Shown here: piece by piece, positions 40,101 to 45,027 of the stretch
How the letters are laid out: every line of letters starts with the position of its first letter
How positions within the stretch are numbered: the first letter of the stretch is position 1
Origin: Glandiceps talaboti
Taxonomy: Eukaryota > Hemichordata > Enteropneusta > Spengelidae
Length of the DNA: 64,000 nt
NCBI RefSeq assembly: GCF_964340395.1
Contig: NC_135560.1
Span: forward strand, 6,168,598-6,232,597
Direction of reading: 5' to 3'
Notes under the pieces: generated by a model
What the model was told of the DNA's origin: nothing
Seen by the model: the letters and a program-made list of their open reading frames with translations, nothing else
Databases searched by the model: none
Program-made: the position numbers and the translations under genes

Positions 40101-42475
40101 TAATCCCAGATTATTTCAAAAAGTCTTTTTTCCAGAAAATATCCATTAAAACCATAGACCCTCTAGATCTGTTGATTCAGGGTCTATGTTCAAACTGAAC
40201 GAAAAAGATCCACACTCAGAAAAAGCAAGATATTCAGAAATCAAATACCATGAAAATAACAGATTGAAGAGAAGAAATTTGAAAATAGTCTAAAGAAAAA
40301 AGAATGAAATTGCAACAAATTAGAGACACAACAAAGTTAACCACTATTTTATATGCTTATCTAAAAAAGAAATAGACAAATTAATTAGTGTACTTCACCT
40401 GACAGATAATAGTACCAGTATTGTCTTCTAAGTATAGATTACCACACCTATCTTTCACTGCCAAGTTTGTTGATTTGGGATCAGTTGTCAGTTTACCAAC
40501 AAGGAGAAAATATACTCTTCTCAAAGGTTTGTGTCCTGGAAGTCACAGTATGTGTATGTGAGAAAGGGAAGTCATAGTATGTGAGATACATATACATGGA
40601 AGAATGGCAATTTAGTTGTGTACGCAACATCAGACACTTTTGCACATTACATATTGAGGGAACCATCGTGAAACAGTTTGCATGTCAACATTTTTAGAGC
40701 TTACTTGTACAACAACAACAACAACAACAACAACAATCAATCAATCAATCAATCAATCAGTGAATTTATAAAGCACCAGTTTCCACAATGATGTAGAGTT
40801 CTGGGCGCTATATGGTTGAAAACTTGTGAGAATAGTTTTTTTGAAGGTATTAGCTGTTTGGTTTTTGTCATATCTCTAATAGCAGTGTATTCCAAAGATG
40901 GGATGCACCAGGTGACTTACACATTTTTCCAACTGCTATAATTGAGAAAAGAAAAGTCAAGCATTCAATAGATCTCACAACTTTCTCTAGACCTCTTTTT
41001 CACAATTTTTTCACTTTCTTACCTGTTGAATTGGTTTATTCCCATCTACATAAATGAATGTTGTCCAAGTGGTATATTGACCATCTCACAATTCACAATA
41101 TATGCTGTATATAATATAAATAAAATTAAATAAAACTGACCTGTTGGTGCTTCTTGAATCATTTTCTTGTGTTGACTCTGTGAGAGTTTGAGATTAGAGA
41201 AACATGATGGTTGCTGGGACTGCATCAGACTATTGATACACACTATATCATACCTCACTGGCACTATTCTAGTATCATCACCATCTTCGTCTTGCTGTTG
41301 TTGTTTGTTGAATTCTTGACAAAAATGAAAGTAAACAGTAAAACATAGTTACAGACTCAGTATGGTACAACTAGTAACAGTTGTAATCCAATTCTTTCAT
41401 TTAATTTTCCTGGTTGTAACAACCGGAAGTTCCCCTTGTAAATGCTTGCCTTTTATGGGTTGGAAATGAGATTTGAAATTATTCTGTCAATTCTTGTACA
41501 TAAAATACACATAACGTTGGCAAGCTCTAACTGTAGTATAAGGTATTTGTACCACCACAATTCCTCTTATCATAACAGAGGGACTATAATGGTATCGCAT
41601 ATACTTTAATTCACTTCTGAAAGTCATTTTCAAACTTACTTTCATCAAAATTATAATTACTAACATTTTACTTATTTCGTCTGAGCTTTGTAACTTTCAG
41701 TCATTATTCCTCTGGGGATTATTATGTGTACAAATAGCAAACAACAACTTTTAATATACTGTACCTGAGATAATATGTTTTATAACTAACACTGCAAGGT
41801 TACAGAACTCTTCTTCTGTCCTGTCTTCAAAATACAGACATTCTTGCAGGCTTTTGTAAATGTTACCCAACCACTGCTTTTCCTGAAAGATCGAATGGAT
41901 GGATGGATGGATTAGCAGCAGGTCACCAGGGGTGGTGATGGGGGTGGTGTGGTGCTTTCCTTCTTCAACACTGATCACTGAACAACCAGAAGGTATTATT
42001 TTCCAAGTCATATTTGTTTTCATTATTTCCACCTTTAGTTTGAAAATGGCATTGTTGTGTGTGTGTGTGTGTGTGTGTGTTTGTGAATAGTTTTCAAAAT
42101 ACATGTTAATAAGAAAAAAGCTGGAACCTGTATAGTTCCATACAAACTTGTGCTTTAGTAGCACTTGCTTCGAAATCATATAATCTCAGATGAAATAAAA
42201 TACATACATTATTCCAGACTATGGCCATAGGAATGCGCCATTTTACACTTTGAAAATCCTTTGAAAATGTATACACATGTATCTGTAGTCCTGCTTGCAG
42301 ACGGCGTACGCGGGACACGATTCTGACTATGTGCCTCAACCCGGGGCCTCGACCATTCACCGTCTGCAAGCAGGACTAATGCATACATCTCACTACAAAA
42401 AATGTAAAGCTGAGAACTTACCGCCGGAGTTTTCCCAACCCCATCTTGCTTTGCTTTACGATAGAAAGCGTCCAT
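5302..42475 (-). CDS. CTC1: CTC1, CST telomere maintenance complex subunit 1 (28 exons, 1462 aa)
   Basis: The 28 exons run on the minus strand from ATG at 42475 to TGA at 5302-5304. The coding sum is 4389 bp and the reading phase is continuous at all 27 junctions. CTC1 is the large OB-fold subunit of CST (CTC1-STN1-TEN1). CST binds single-stranded telomeric DNA and recruits DNA polymerase alpha-primase for C-strand fill-in. The assignment rests on OB-fold-like stretches: exon 4 (VYFLLVGKLTT, then GNLYLEDNTGTIIC) and exon 18 (LLVGYLEHNSKTGQLQLTDQ, then GSINCIIADY and CVGQLLRIDKYQII). A Cys-rich C-terminal part (CSECGDIFKQGCC in exon 26) resembles the zinc-ribbon insertion of the last OB fold. 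Human CTC1 is about 1217 residues. The extra length is mostly low-complexity sequence in exons 11, 18 (KKRK nuclear-signal-like) and 19 (repeat). I made no alignment, so the identity is family-level recognition. Confidence 0.8.
6052..6266. mobile_element. Non-autonomous TIR element, family A, short copy
   Basis: Left end AGGGTGGCCCTATTTTTTTT with TGTTTCTCATTAC. Right end GTAATGAGAAACAAG with ATAGTGTCACCCTAAG. The ends are inverted copies over about 35 bp. It is about half the length of the copy at 1154-1594 and lies in the last CTC1 intron. Confidence 0.65.
10821..10908. repeat. (CA)n followed by (CATA)n microsatellite
   Basis: Runs of ACACAC then CATA units in a CTC1 intron. The apparent ORFs in both strands are by-products of the 4-bp repeat. 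Confidence 0.95.
11264..11345. repeat. (CA)n and (ACAA)n microsatellite
   Basis: A (CA) run followed by about 12 ACAA units and interrupted AAAC, in the CTC1 intron between exons 22 and 23. Confidence 0.95.
11478..11760. repeat. Palindromic tetranucleotide tract: (ATGT)n then (ACAT)n
   Basis: About 30 ATGT units (11478-11596) are followed by a 35-bp GT-rich spacer and then about 30 ACAT units (11634-11760). The two halves are reverse complements, so the tract can fold into a hairpin with an arm of over 100 bp. It ends about 60 bp from CTC1 exon 22. Confidence 0.95.
12345..12718. repeat. ~20-bp minisatellite
   Basis: Degenerate units of the type CTCAGTACAGTGTGACCCC, about 18 copies, in the CTC1 intron between exons 21 and 22. 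Confidence 0.9.
12790..12846. repeat. C-run and (CA)n
   Basis: Poly-C stretches and a CA run immediately downstream (gene sense) of CTC1 exon 21, ending about 19 bp from it. Confidence 0.9.
13392..13583. mobile_element. Foldback element beside CTC1 exon 20
   Basis: The left arm (TTAGTAATGAAAATTTTTAC, ACAGAGTCAAAATATTTC, CCCAAATT, TGTCAGCAT) is repeated inverted on the right (ATGCTGACA, AATTTGGG, GAAATATTTGACTCTGT, GAAATTTCATTACTAA). The arms are about 85 bp with a short loop. The right end is 28 bp from exon 20. Confidence 0.8.
14041..14140. repeat. (ATCA)n microsatellite
   Basis: Imperfect run of AATC/ATCA units in the intron between CTC1 exons 19 and 20. Confidence 0.9.
14424..14640 (-). 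repeat. CTC1: Coding 48/96-bp tandem repeat in CTC1 exon 19
   Basis: The same 15-bp block starts at 14424 and 14520, a 96-bp period made of two related 48-bp halves. In the CTC1 frame this gives four to five 16-residue units of the type NDGQRVVGGTGQCHGL and SDGQRGDGGTGHSCEP. The units keep the reading frame. They are hydrophilic and Gly-rich, unlike the OB-fold exons on either side. Confidence 0.85.
15022..15312. repeat. ~70-bp minisatellite
   Basis: About four units with CATCTAGTGGCAGTGAGTGA and GCTAGAGGTTCTAGTTGAAA, in the CTC1 intron between exons 18 and 19. Confidence 0.9.
16528..16568. repeat. (GAT)n at the LINE 5' junction
   Basis: About 13 GAT units immediately upstream of the LINE 5' UTR, 120 bp beyond CTC1 exon 18. 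Confidence 0.95.
16701..17957 (+). CDS. LINE ORF1: gag-like nucleic-acid-binding protein
   Basis: 418 residues from ATG 16701. ATG 16779 (M27, MAAQTHGTPP) has the better Kozak context (A at -3, G at +4) and may be the real start. Residues about 50-190 form an RRM-like region (SGVPPFIPNQSIEHELSRFG, HVKSFRRQAYVLLDN), as in Tx1-clade ORF1 proteins. One CCHC zinc knuckle, C-x2-C-x4-H-x4-C, begins at C207 (CFKCKQKGHIQRNC). The C-terminal half is Asn/Asp/Thr-rich and probably disordered. The protein should bind the element RNA to form the retrotransposition particle. Its end overlaps ORF2 by about 200 bp in the +1 frame. No premature stop is present. Confidence 0.85.
   Translation: MVNYLKDCCDLRGFQSRYPWVANKDNMAAQTHGTPPSSIAGMTQKHGVKCESLEGVSVEVYLRAMATITGPENIKAASRANGSVIVFFNSVTWVETLCVKGVEVGGYSIYIEPLVKPATKVVVSGVPPFIPNQSIEHELSRFGKIVSAVKTIPLGCKTESLKHVKSFRRQAYVLLDNDLNGIVDGPTFIQFEDRNYKVYLSTDEIRCFKCKQKGHIQRNCQQEQTPPENESENNPNTTAINQDEHQQVVNDNNAHSSNTDQHMNNTTENTNNTRSAVNNVTEQVMNTGHSTITANDHDNNDNQKTIRDNKLNNDTDTTHDEEEAVETNRNEHNDEELMNSNSDTEHEMNNDNEDDTPENKTSTNIQVEERVRTPPSPLPSTPNISFTQQSPVSSPAPSFSLALSGLSDFTGVPFLCNT
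17749..21789 (+). CDS. LINE ORF2: AP endonuclease and reverse transcriptase
   Basis: 1346 residues from the first ATG in the frame. The conserved part starts at about residue 64 (TLNIRGCRDS), so the true start, or a translational coupling from ORF1, is uncertain. AP endonuclease landmarks are LLQETHSIP, NNSAGIAILF, ILAGDFNCTL, ARLDRIYINK and FSDHSLVKL. Reverse transcriptase landmarks are RSPGIDGLPSEFYQTFW, KNWRPISLLCSDYKIITKAL, LDQEKAFDRINHDYLF, GVRQGCSLSGQLYVIALEPL and the catalytic YADD at residues 754-757. A C-terminal CPHCGDKDSLLHIFIDC motif (C-x2-C-x7-H-x4-C) is the usual zinc finger of L1/Tx1 ORF2. No RNase H is seen. The enzyme nicks the target and primes cDNA synthesis on it. All catalytic motifs are intact over 4 kb. 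Confidence 0.93.
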   Translation: MTTKTTHQKTKQVRTFKSKRGYEPLLHLFLQPRTFLLHSSLQCHPQHHLFRSPCPDYQTLLASLSCATLNIRGCRDSLKRYQVFDFLKQSHPADFYLLQETHSIPSDELIWPLVWRSKCILSHGTNNSAGIAILFSPKSKVEIIEKSEPIPGHILHAHATVNDTPVNIINIYAHCNAKERLKCFTKLNGLLPKLNEDPIILAGDFNCTLNPELDRQQCSESDPHTVRGLGNLISKHKLIDAWRHHHNNNRNYTWHRNDTKARLDRIYINKCLKTRIRTIAIQNASLAFSDHSLVKLTLAQKQIQKRNPVWCLNTETLKDDNYCQLISHFWGNWTKEKNKYANLATWWEIGKWKIKLLTQQFCISKHNERKLTKVQLEKDIQRIEERIHIDNDLRNEYNRKKSLLIQLTRSDSRGAAVRSRHQFLQDSDMPSKFFFTLEQDKGKTRPIVHLKRADNSITEDQHEIRDIIYYYQNLYTLEPTDSIAQNTLLENLPQLTDPDRNYLDSEISYEELTNAVKLLSNDRSPGIDGLPSEFYQTFWHILGKDLHQVFTQSIENGTLPLSCRKAIISLHPKTGDNALVKNWRPISLLCSDYKIITKALSTRLRSVISTIVHKDQTCGIPGRKIFDNVHLLRDNIFYANNNDKPLGIVVLDQEKAFDRINHDYLFQTLKSFGVGPHFINYIKVLYTDIQSLIRINNMLTTPIKIQRGVRQGCSLSGQLYVIALEPLLNRIRTDSGITPLTLPGVPMHTILSAYADDVEVLQTENDDFNKLQTCLEVYEKASNAKVNLEKSEGLWVGSWRNRIDNPLGIKWNSTGLKILGVYLGNTDTYYRRNWTELVNTIENKIKYWSTFAPGMSYRGHILIINHLIASKLLHRLNCITPTKDTISYIQTLLLRFLWQGRHWIPVETICLPLKKGGQGLIHLQTRLTSLRISHIQRYLYQDNLHPSSCFMDYFFSKIGNLNYKRQLLLTIDINPDKTQMPDFYVDLLHRWNSTKKLRKGDPETISEIINEPLFQNPLILHPIHGTPFTLHHFVDAGITKIGDLIDKNEKRWLTSTDISDKVNIHSNRILALTLKVTHQAIPDILKIKINDYLEDQSSTETQNPHYSIELYHSPELNIALYKLEKGAIYRYLISEQHANKQPNRLDTVWRDILSLPDHLHPNYEACYYPPTIKKEGDLQWRILHGAYTTGTYLFNSGFRQDSDCPHCGDKDSLLHIFIDCQQIQRLLAFITVIISRLINNDHLIPMAWFFINPPKKSRAFTNKRAMFLFTHITSTAKMSIHIARRNKMDNTTQVDPLEIFKTRIRARVQLEFEHYRLRQCIDIFSAIWTINDAVCRVVDGQLLFNF
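22050..22187. repeat. (GAT)n at the LINE 3' junction
   Basis: About 40 GAT/ATG units with few interruptions directly after the LINE 3' end (CTTTGAAA). Apparent Ile/Met ORFs here are repeat artefacts. Confidence 0.95.
22180..22450 (-). mobile_element. tRNA-derived SINE, copy 1
   Basis: Read on the minus strand it begins with a tRNA-like head: A-box-like GGTGGCTGAGTG, then B-box GGTTCGAACCC about 50 bases on. It continues with a conserved body (TAAGTAAGAAGAGTGT, AGTTTGACTC, GGTACTCCGGTTTCCTCCTG, CATTAACACTG). The head looks like a Leu/Ser-type tRNA. A second copy lies at 43550-43790. The GGTTTCCTCC body resembles cores of SINEs found in many marine animals. Confidence 0.75.
22451..22550 (-). 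pseudogene. CTC1: Decayed duplicate of part of CTC1 exon 18
   Basis: About 95 bp match CTC1 exon 18 at 16163-16250. Plus-strand blocks TTTCATTRATAATTTGAT, TTTGTCAA, GTAGCTGTCCCACA (AGCTGTCCCACA in exon 18), and CCARGTCTTGGCRTAC occur in the same order. In the CTC1 sense the copy still spells YAKTWCV and DKDQIINES but has an in-frame stop and a small insertion. It lies directly beside the SINE, about 6 kb upstream of the real exon, in the same intron. Confidence 0.75.
22571..22682. repeat. Short inverted repeat
   Basis: GTGATGAGCAGGTGCAACCAG is inverted as CTGGTTGCACCTATCCATCAC with a loop of about 70 bp. This could be a small MITE. Confidence 0.6.
22770..23220. repeat. Interspersed repeat, family L, copy 1
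   Basis: Shares blocks in order with 45350-45625: AAYAACCYGACCRACC, TTTAAGCCnCYGACCCT, GTGACCAACAAGTATCTTRTCTT, and a CTATTTTC/GTTTTTT tail. A piece of its left part (GGAACCAAACAATT) also occurs near 32420. It contains a GGTTGGGTTGGGTT stretch inverted as AACCCGACCGACCC. Non-coding. Confidence 0.6.
23717..26152 (+). CDS. HEPN/B-box/filamin/NHL protein (RING-less TRIM-NHL-like), intronless
   Basis: A single 811-residue ORF whose ATG is in good Kozak context (AACATGG). Residues about 15-175 resemble the DZIP3-type HEPN domain, with the motif R138-NKLC-H143 (R-x4-H, inside RFYRNKLCH), the catalytic signature of HEPN ribonucleases. Residues 226-260 form a B-box type 2 zinc finger (C226, H229, C238, C241, C246, C249, H254, H260). 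A coiled coil follows at about 265-375. Residues 425-525 look like a filamin/ABP280 repeat (ending GCPVIVNVSP). Residues 545-805 carry NHL repeats (NILVTNVNNQVVQVL, LIVADSGKSCIHVFTFDGKF, IYVCDSENKKIQMF). Known TRIM2/3/71-like proteins have RING, B-box, coiled coil, filamin, NHL; here HEPN replaces RING. RNA cleavage or binding and a regulatory or immune role are inferred, not shown. It lies antisense within a CTC1 intron, and the lack of introns suggests retroposition or lineage expansion. Confidence 0.85.
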   Translation: MAANIVIDLSAALQTTQEKTNFARINRLLFEGGTNVLREVFDGIHPPDQLKANVQRGKNSSTLHSLLTRRIIKRFDYDMVCNPSSNDVHVSKKFDITLLVVLLRNICQLKQPKNGWEKKPRPSEFSKEADIARIRFYRNKLCHTNQTHLNEQAFNEYWKEISGALVRLGAKSEDIDRLKTDSMDTELEQKYSTMLLERDKTETESADIIHQLLKSLAVNTDDQLYCQTHSDKVVKLYCERCEELICLTCTAAKHRESGNHRIVDLSDVAEKFRQKLHTTQATLKTKQETVAANLRKARCVSKTLKEQYSEQSEIAKSFTQERPKEAESILNKLDTQYAEMNSEIVCDIYDFEQMKHEFDNTQSLLEKVLDVQDNAQIMSESRTVNRYIQNVMSIHVHDYSKNYDVVANISMQGGQLKIVFPALLSESEIKTTSLPNNVKLQDKVCIKVCARNYDGDIVDDTSDIDAVLKYDDGHTAKLDIIKPTECRDSLKIKFRANRLGKLEVLVSLRGEQIQGCPVIVNVSPNFRSSKVRYDVYGNLNVSKLPCNVSVDNRGNILVTNVNNQVVQVLNSRGQQTILIDQTRLALRDGSFRPKDTAVCENNVRFIANHAKDTDNAVPVVVCDDNGHLIGSFGKEYLAAATAVTVCDKHKILYVYDFNGRKIVMFVLGTGQFIKSFGRTNSGAVNFGYVHAMTTNNRDQLIVADSGKSCIHVFTFDGKFVLEFGSKGKGEGKFSGELGVATDRDDNIYVCDSENKKIQMFSCQGDFKGCISSDTDEIRCPYSIAVTETTPCTIYITDSERFYYLYCFEEVW
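26490..26621 (+). promoter_or_regulatory. Candidate poly(A) signals for the HEPN/B-box/NHL gene
   Basis: AATAAA occurs at 26490-26495 and 26616-26621, 340-470 bases past the stop codon. Either would give a short 3' UTR. Confidence 0.45.
26760..27085. repeat. ~35-bp minisatellite
   Basis: About nine degenerate units of CCTTATCATTTACAAAGAAA plus GACCTAGGGGG, between the HEPN/B-box/NHL gene and CTC1 exon 17. Confidence 0.9.
30043..30410. repeat. 29-bp minisatellite
   Basis: About 12.5 nearly identical units built on ATGATCCTATCGTCTGCAAC plus CCTCAAATT. It ends about 50 bp from CTC1 exon 15. The high identity points to recent expansion. Confidence 0.95.
30652..31133. mobile_element. Foldback element, family C, 482 bp, 8-bp TSD
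   Basis: Starts TCAATCTGATTAAAATCCGA and ends in the inverted GATTTTCATCAGATTT. Flanked by a perfect 8-bp direct repeat AATGCAAA (30644-30651 and 31134-31141). Internal arms match inverted: GGCTGTTACGTTTACTGTCG, TTTGTTCTTTTGTGAGC and ATACCATAGGTTTT-type blocks recur on the right half. It lies in a CTC1 intron between exons 14 and 15. Confidence 0.85.
31235..31590. repeat. 86-bp minisatellite with telomere-like core
   Basis: Units start at 31325, 31411 and 31497 with a partial unit before. Each contains CCTAACCCTAACTCCCTAG, i.e. two CCCTAA-like telomere hexamers, followed by a GTTGTAGCATCCATGGACTT region. Confidence 0.9.
33417..33612. repeat. 42-bp minisatellite open in frame on both strands
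   Basis: Five units of 42 bp (GAAATGACATCATTGGGGTA plus CACTGAGGCTGATTGGTTGA). Because 42 is a multiple of three, both strands stay open (14-residue units). No splice signals link it to CTC1 in phase, so it is treated as intronic. Confidence 0.9.
33616..33813. mobile_element. Non-autonomous TIR element, family D, empty-site copy
   Basis: Left end CTTGATACCTGAAATAGAAT, right end ATTGCAGGTACTGAG. The body (ACATAAAAATAA, CGCCATAACTT, CATGCTTT, TATGACCCTCTA) matches 60984-61413 and, inverted, 54988-55200. Confidence 0.6.
34221..34565. repeat. 69-bp minisatellite
   Basis: Five units (start 34221, next 34290) with TACAACCCATAACACCAAAG and GTACCACAATTGTTTATAG. The period is a multiple of three, which creates a spurious 138-residue minus-strand ORF of 23-residue units. 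Confidence 0.95.
36805..38713 (-). mobile_element. 5'-truncated non-LTR retrotransposon (CR1/Jockey-like)
   Basis: An RT-bearing element on the minus strand ending in a (TAA)n-like tail (TATTATTATTATT on plus at 36805). It lacks the 5' end and the endonuclease. It is inserted in the 42-bp array in the CTC1 intron between exons 5 and 6, in the same sense as CTC1. Confidence 0.88.
36951..38713 (-). CDS. Partial LINE reverse transcriptase ORF
   Basis: Open for about 585 residues from the 5' truncation point; the extra N-terminal residues up to 38783 are translated minisatellite. Reverse transcriptase landmarks in order: FNDLPSGKSPGSDGLGAEHL, NNYRPIALTSMFSKVLEYVL, CFLDAEKAFDRVNHWTLL, GVRQGGILSPFLFNVYVDSL and catalytic SYADDMCLIS. 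A C-terminal stretch follows (FRFMLRLFDSQNVLINRV). There is no stop within the RT, so the copy decayed little after insertion. Without a 5' half it cannot move by itself. The clade is judged from motif style and the 3' TAA-type tail; L2/CR1/Crack-like families are all possible. Confidence 0.85.
38900..39410. repeat. 54-58-bp minisatellite
   Basis: About nine units with GGAGGTATGACCAGCTAATG and ATGTATCTCAACAGTGCAGT, ending about 30 bp from CTC1 exon 5. Confidence 0.93.
39745..39880. repeat. ~60-bp tandem duplication
   Basis: Two and a half copies of a unit with ATCACAAAGTTTTAATCCAT and GGGATTAGGACTAACTAATC in a CTC1 intron. Confidence 0.85.
40708..40760. repeat. (CAA)n and (ATCA)n microsatellite
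   Basis: About nine CAA units followed by six AATC units in the CTC1 intron between exons 3 and 4. Confidence 0.95.
42055..42081. repeat. (GT)n microsatellite
   Basis: A GT run of about 12 units in CTC1 intron 1. Confidence 0.9.
42286..42378. mobile_element. 93-bp MITE with perfect 19-bp terminal inverted repeats
   Basis: TAGTCCTGCTTGCAGACGG at the left end and its exact reverse complement at the right end. The core is GC-rich (CGTACGCGGGACACGA) compared with its surroundings. It lies in CTC1 intron 1, 44 bp from exon 1. One terminus (TAGTCCTGCTTGCAGACCGC) recurs alone at 48851. Confidence 0.8.
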
Positions 42476-43194
42476 TGCGAATCATCGGCTACTTCACTAT
42501 TCTATATACAGGAACATGTTGGTGACAAATTTGTCATTTTACACCATCCGACTGCTCTAAAATCGGCGTTTATTCGTTATTGGTAGAGAGAAGTGTCATT
42601 TCAAGCTCGCCGCCATTTCCCTGGATGGTCTCGATTTCGTAGTTGGTCGGGGATTACTATGGCTGCCTTTACGAAATGTACATAAACGTATATCCTTGTC
42701 AGTCAATTTAAAATCGTCATTTTTGTTATTTTTCACATTTGAAACGTCAAAAACGTAACAATGACTGTATATCTGACGTCTAAAATCATCATCTCTCATC
42801 AAATCTTTCCTTTGGAAGTTTGAGAACAGTCTACTGTGACGTCACGACCTCAATGTTGGAATCTCCCATTGAACTGTGACCTTATGGGTGAATCTCCCGG
42901 GTGAATGTGACTTCTATCTGTGAATCTCCGGGCTAAATCTGTGATTCAGCTATGCTCAACAGCTGGTAAGGTTTGACAGCAATACAGCAATGAAACACAT
43001 ACACAATCTCTAAATCAGAAGAATCAATGAAGTATTTAATCTTTTTAATAAACAAGAGAGAATGACCTCACTTTCTTTCTTATTTAAATCTTCAGACATT
43101 ACATAAGTCATGCTAAGCCAATCTGATTCAAATCTGAGGTGGTGAAAGCGGATAGATGTATTTATTTACTTCTATTTTGATCACTTTGTGTCAT

Positions 43195-43249
43195 TTGTTT
43201 TGTTCCGGGTGATCGCTGCCTTCCTGCAATCACCCAGAACAAAACAAAC
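43195..43249. repeat. Short inverted repeat
   Basis: TTTGTTTTGTTCCGGGTGAT is inverted as ATCACCCAGAACAAAACAAA around a 15-bp loop. It could be a transcript hairpin or the remains of a MITE. Confidence 0.7.
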
Positions 43250-43549
43250 TACGGGCCTCTTGAGAGTTCATCTTGGACCATGTCGTAAAAGAGGGTGTGG
43301 TTTACAATGTTTACAATGATGTCAATGTAAATAACAATTACCAATCATAATAGTACCCACTTACAAAAAATAACAAGATTATAACATCAAAGTGATTAAA
43401 ATCTGTTAATTTATTTCAACAAGAAACTTCAAAATTGAACAATAATCTTTCAAATTTAAAACATGACAAAGCAACATTTGGTAAAATTTCTGCTCAACAA
43501 TGCAATGCAGAGTGTAAATGATATATCTATATATTTCAAATACATAACT

Positions 43550-43790
43550 TTATTTATTTCCCGGATAACCAACGGGAGCTAGTCCCATTTACAGGCTCCT
43601 TTGGTTCAGTGTTAATGCAGGAGGAAACCAGAGTACCCAAGGAAAACCTGCGTGGTATGAAAGAGTCAAACTGAAGGACACTCTTCTTACTTACAGCATG
43701 GTAAATTTCATCAAACCCTGCATGGGTTTTAACCCCAACCACAGTAGTAAGAGGAAAGTGGTAAAACCACTCGGCCACCAACAACCCAAC
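43550..43790 (-). mobile_element. tRNA-derived SINE, copy 2
   Basis: On the minus strand it opens GTTGGTGGCCGAGTGGTTTT (clear A box, TGGCCGAGTGG) and has a B box decayed to GGGGTTAAAACCC. It shares the body with copy 1 (AAGTAAGAAGAGTGTCCTTC, GGTACTCTGGTTTCCTCCTG, CATTAACACTGA). Confidence 0.78.
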
Positions 43791-44365
43791 AGTTGAGTAT
43801 GGCTATGACACAGACCCTTGCCTTGATAGCCTGGAATCCAGGCAAAGGGGTTTTGAATTCGTTACATCATGGGGGAAAACCAAAATTCAAAATCCCCATT
43901 CACCTGGATTCTAGGCTATTGTCTTGAGGGTATCATCCTAAAATCACTGGCCTTTTCACAGCAATGCTGCAGATTTTTTCACTGCGTCATCAGAAAAATA
44001 TACATTAGCTTGCAAGAATGCTTGAGTGAAACCAATAGTTATGGCTATAGGACATTCATTTGATTGTAGTGAAGTCACATGTCCTATGATTAGTTATCAG
44101 AGTACTATTGTCAGATTGGCTGATACACAAATGTATCAAATTTGGAAAGTGCTATATTTTACCTGTGACATACCAAATGGAACAGCTGGGATCCTCACTA
44201 TAGCTGCCATGGTCATTCCAACATTACCCTACTATGCTATTTTTTAATCTTTTTAAAAAATTGTATCTGTGAGCAAACAGACATTTTCAGCTATTTCTGC
44301 ATAAAAGTCAACACATACATCTTTCATTTGTCTCACAGCAATTGTACACATCTTTGGTGTTGGAG

Positions 44366-44570
44366 CCAATCTGATTAAAATCCGATGTAGATGTCGGCTA
44401 ATCGTGCATTGCTATCTTACCATCGTTATTTAGCTTGAATTGACCTTCGTAGTAGGCGATCAGGCTAAAAACGTAAACATCTACTACGAAGGTCAATTCA
44501 AGCTAAATAACGATGGTAAGATAGCAATGCACGATTAGCCGACATCTACATCGGATTTTAATCAGATTGG
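44366..44570. mobile_element. Foldback element, family C, near-perfect palindrome, 8-bp TSD
   Basis: Arms of about 90 bp are perfect reverse complements to the eye, starting CCAATCTGATTAAAATCCGA and ending TCGGATTTTAATCAGATTGG. The loop contains GGCGATCAGGCTAAAAACGT. It is flanked by the direct repeat TGTTGGAG (44358-44365 and 44571-44578). The lack of arm divergence suggests recent insertion. Confidence 0.92.
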
Positions 44571-45027
44571 TGTTGGAGTATGTCAGTGACTACAGAGATT
44601 ATCACAAGAGTCAGCTGACTATTGAACACCTGTTACATGTAATAATTTCATTTTTTCAAAGGCAGTAAACAGCTAAAAGCTACTTGAGTTCACCAAATAT
44701 TTGAATTTGGATACCCCCAAATTATGGTACAAAATTATTTATGCAAGTTTTATCAGATCTCATCTCTCTCTCTTGCCCCTCATTACTCTAGGAGGCATGT
44801 TAGTGCTCCAAAACCTGAACAAACACATTTGTGTTGACGTATCAAGTGTTGCTATGATACACAGATGTACCTAAGAAAAGTCACATCTCTAAATAAGTTA
44901 ATATTCATTCATAGACAGCGTTATCTCCTGTAAGTTAGCAAGAGTGTTATACATTTCCTACTCAATGTAAGATACGGCAGTTTAAACTTTAATATCCATT
45001 TCAACCCACAGTGTCCTGTGGTATATA

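Larger units (their letters stand above)
27262..42475 (-). other. CTC1: CTC1 exon map, exons 1-17
   Basis: Exons, high to low coordinate: 42422-42475 (MDAFYRKAKQDGVGKTPA), 41765-41882, 41141-41314, 40399-40535, 39441-39525, 36353-36491, 35919-35984, 35475-35550, 34803-34889, 33945-34037, 32956-33150, 32627-32688, 32215-32314, 31982-32062, 30461-30588, 28693-28852, 27262-27435. Every intron starts GT and ends AG on the minus strand. Exon 3 has the weakest pyrimidine tract (TTTTTGTCAAG). Exon 11 is hydrophilic and Ser/Gln-rich (PSTSCQGDSPSMESVES) and looks disordered. Introns hold the second LINE (intron 5) and the 29-, 86-, 42-, 69- and 54-bp arrays. Confidence 0.78.
42476..45027. other. Intergenic region upstream of CTC1
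   Basis: The probable CTC1 promoter lies in the first few hundred bases; GCCGCCATTTCC near 42610 resembles a YY1-type promoter motif, which is only suggestive. The rest holds a small inverted repeat (43195-43249), a SINE (43550-43790) and a foldback element (44366-44570). No gene recognised. Confidence 0.5.

Noticed and set aside
40769-40860. Possible SINE piece (TTATAAAGCACC, TCTGGGCGCTATATG)
   Set aside because: It resembles a common repeat motif in marine animals, but there is no second copy in the window and the ends are not definable.
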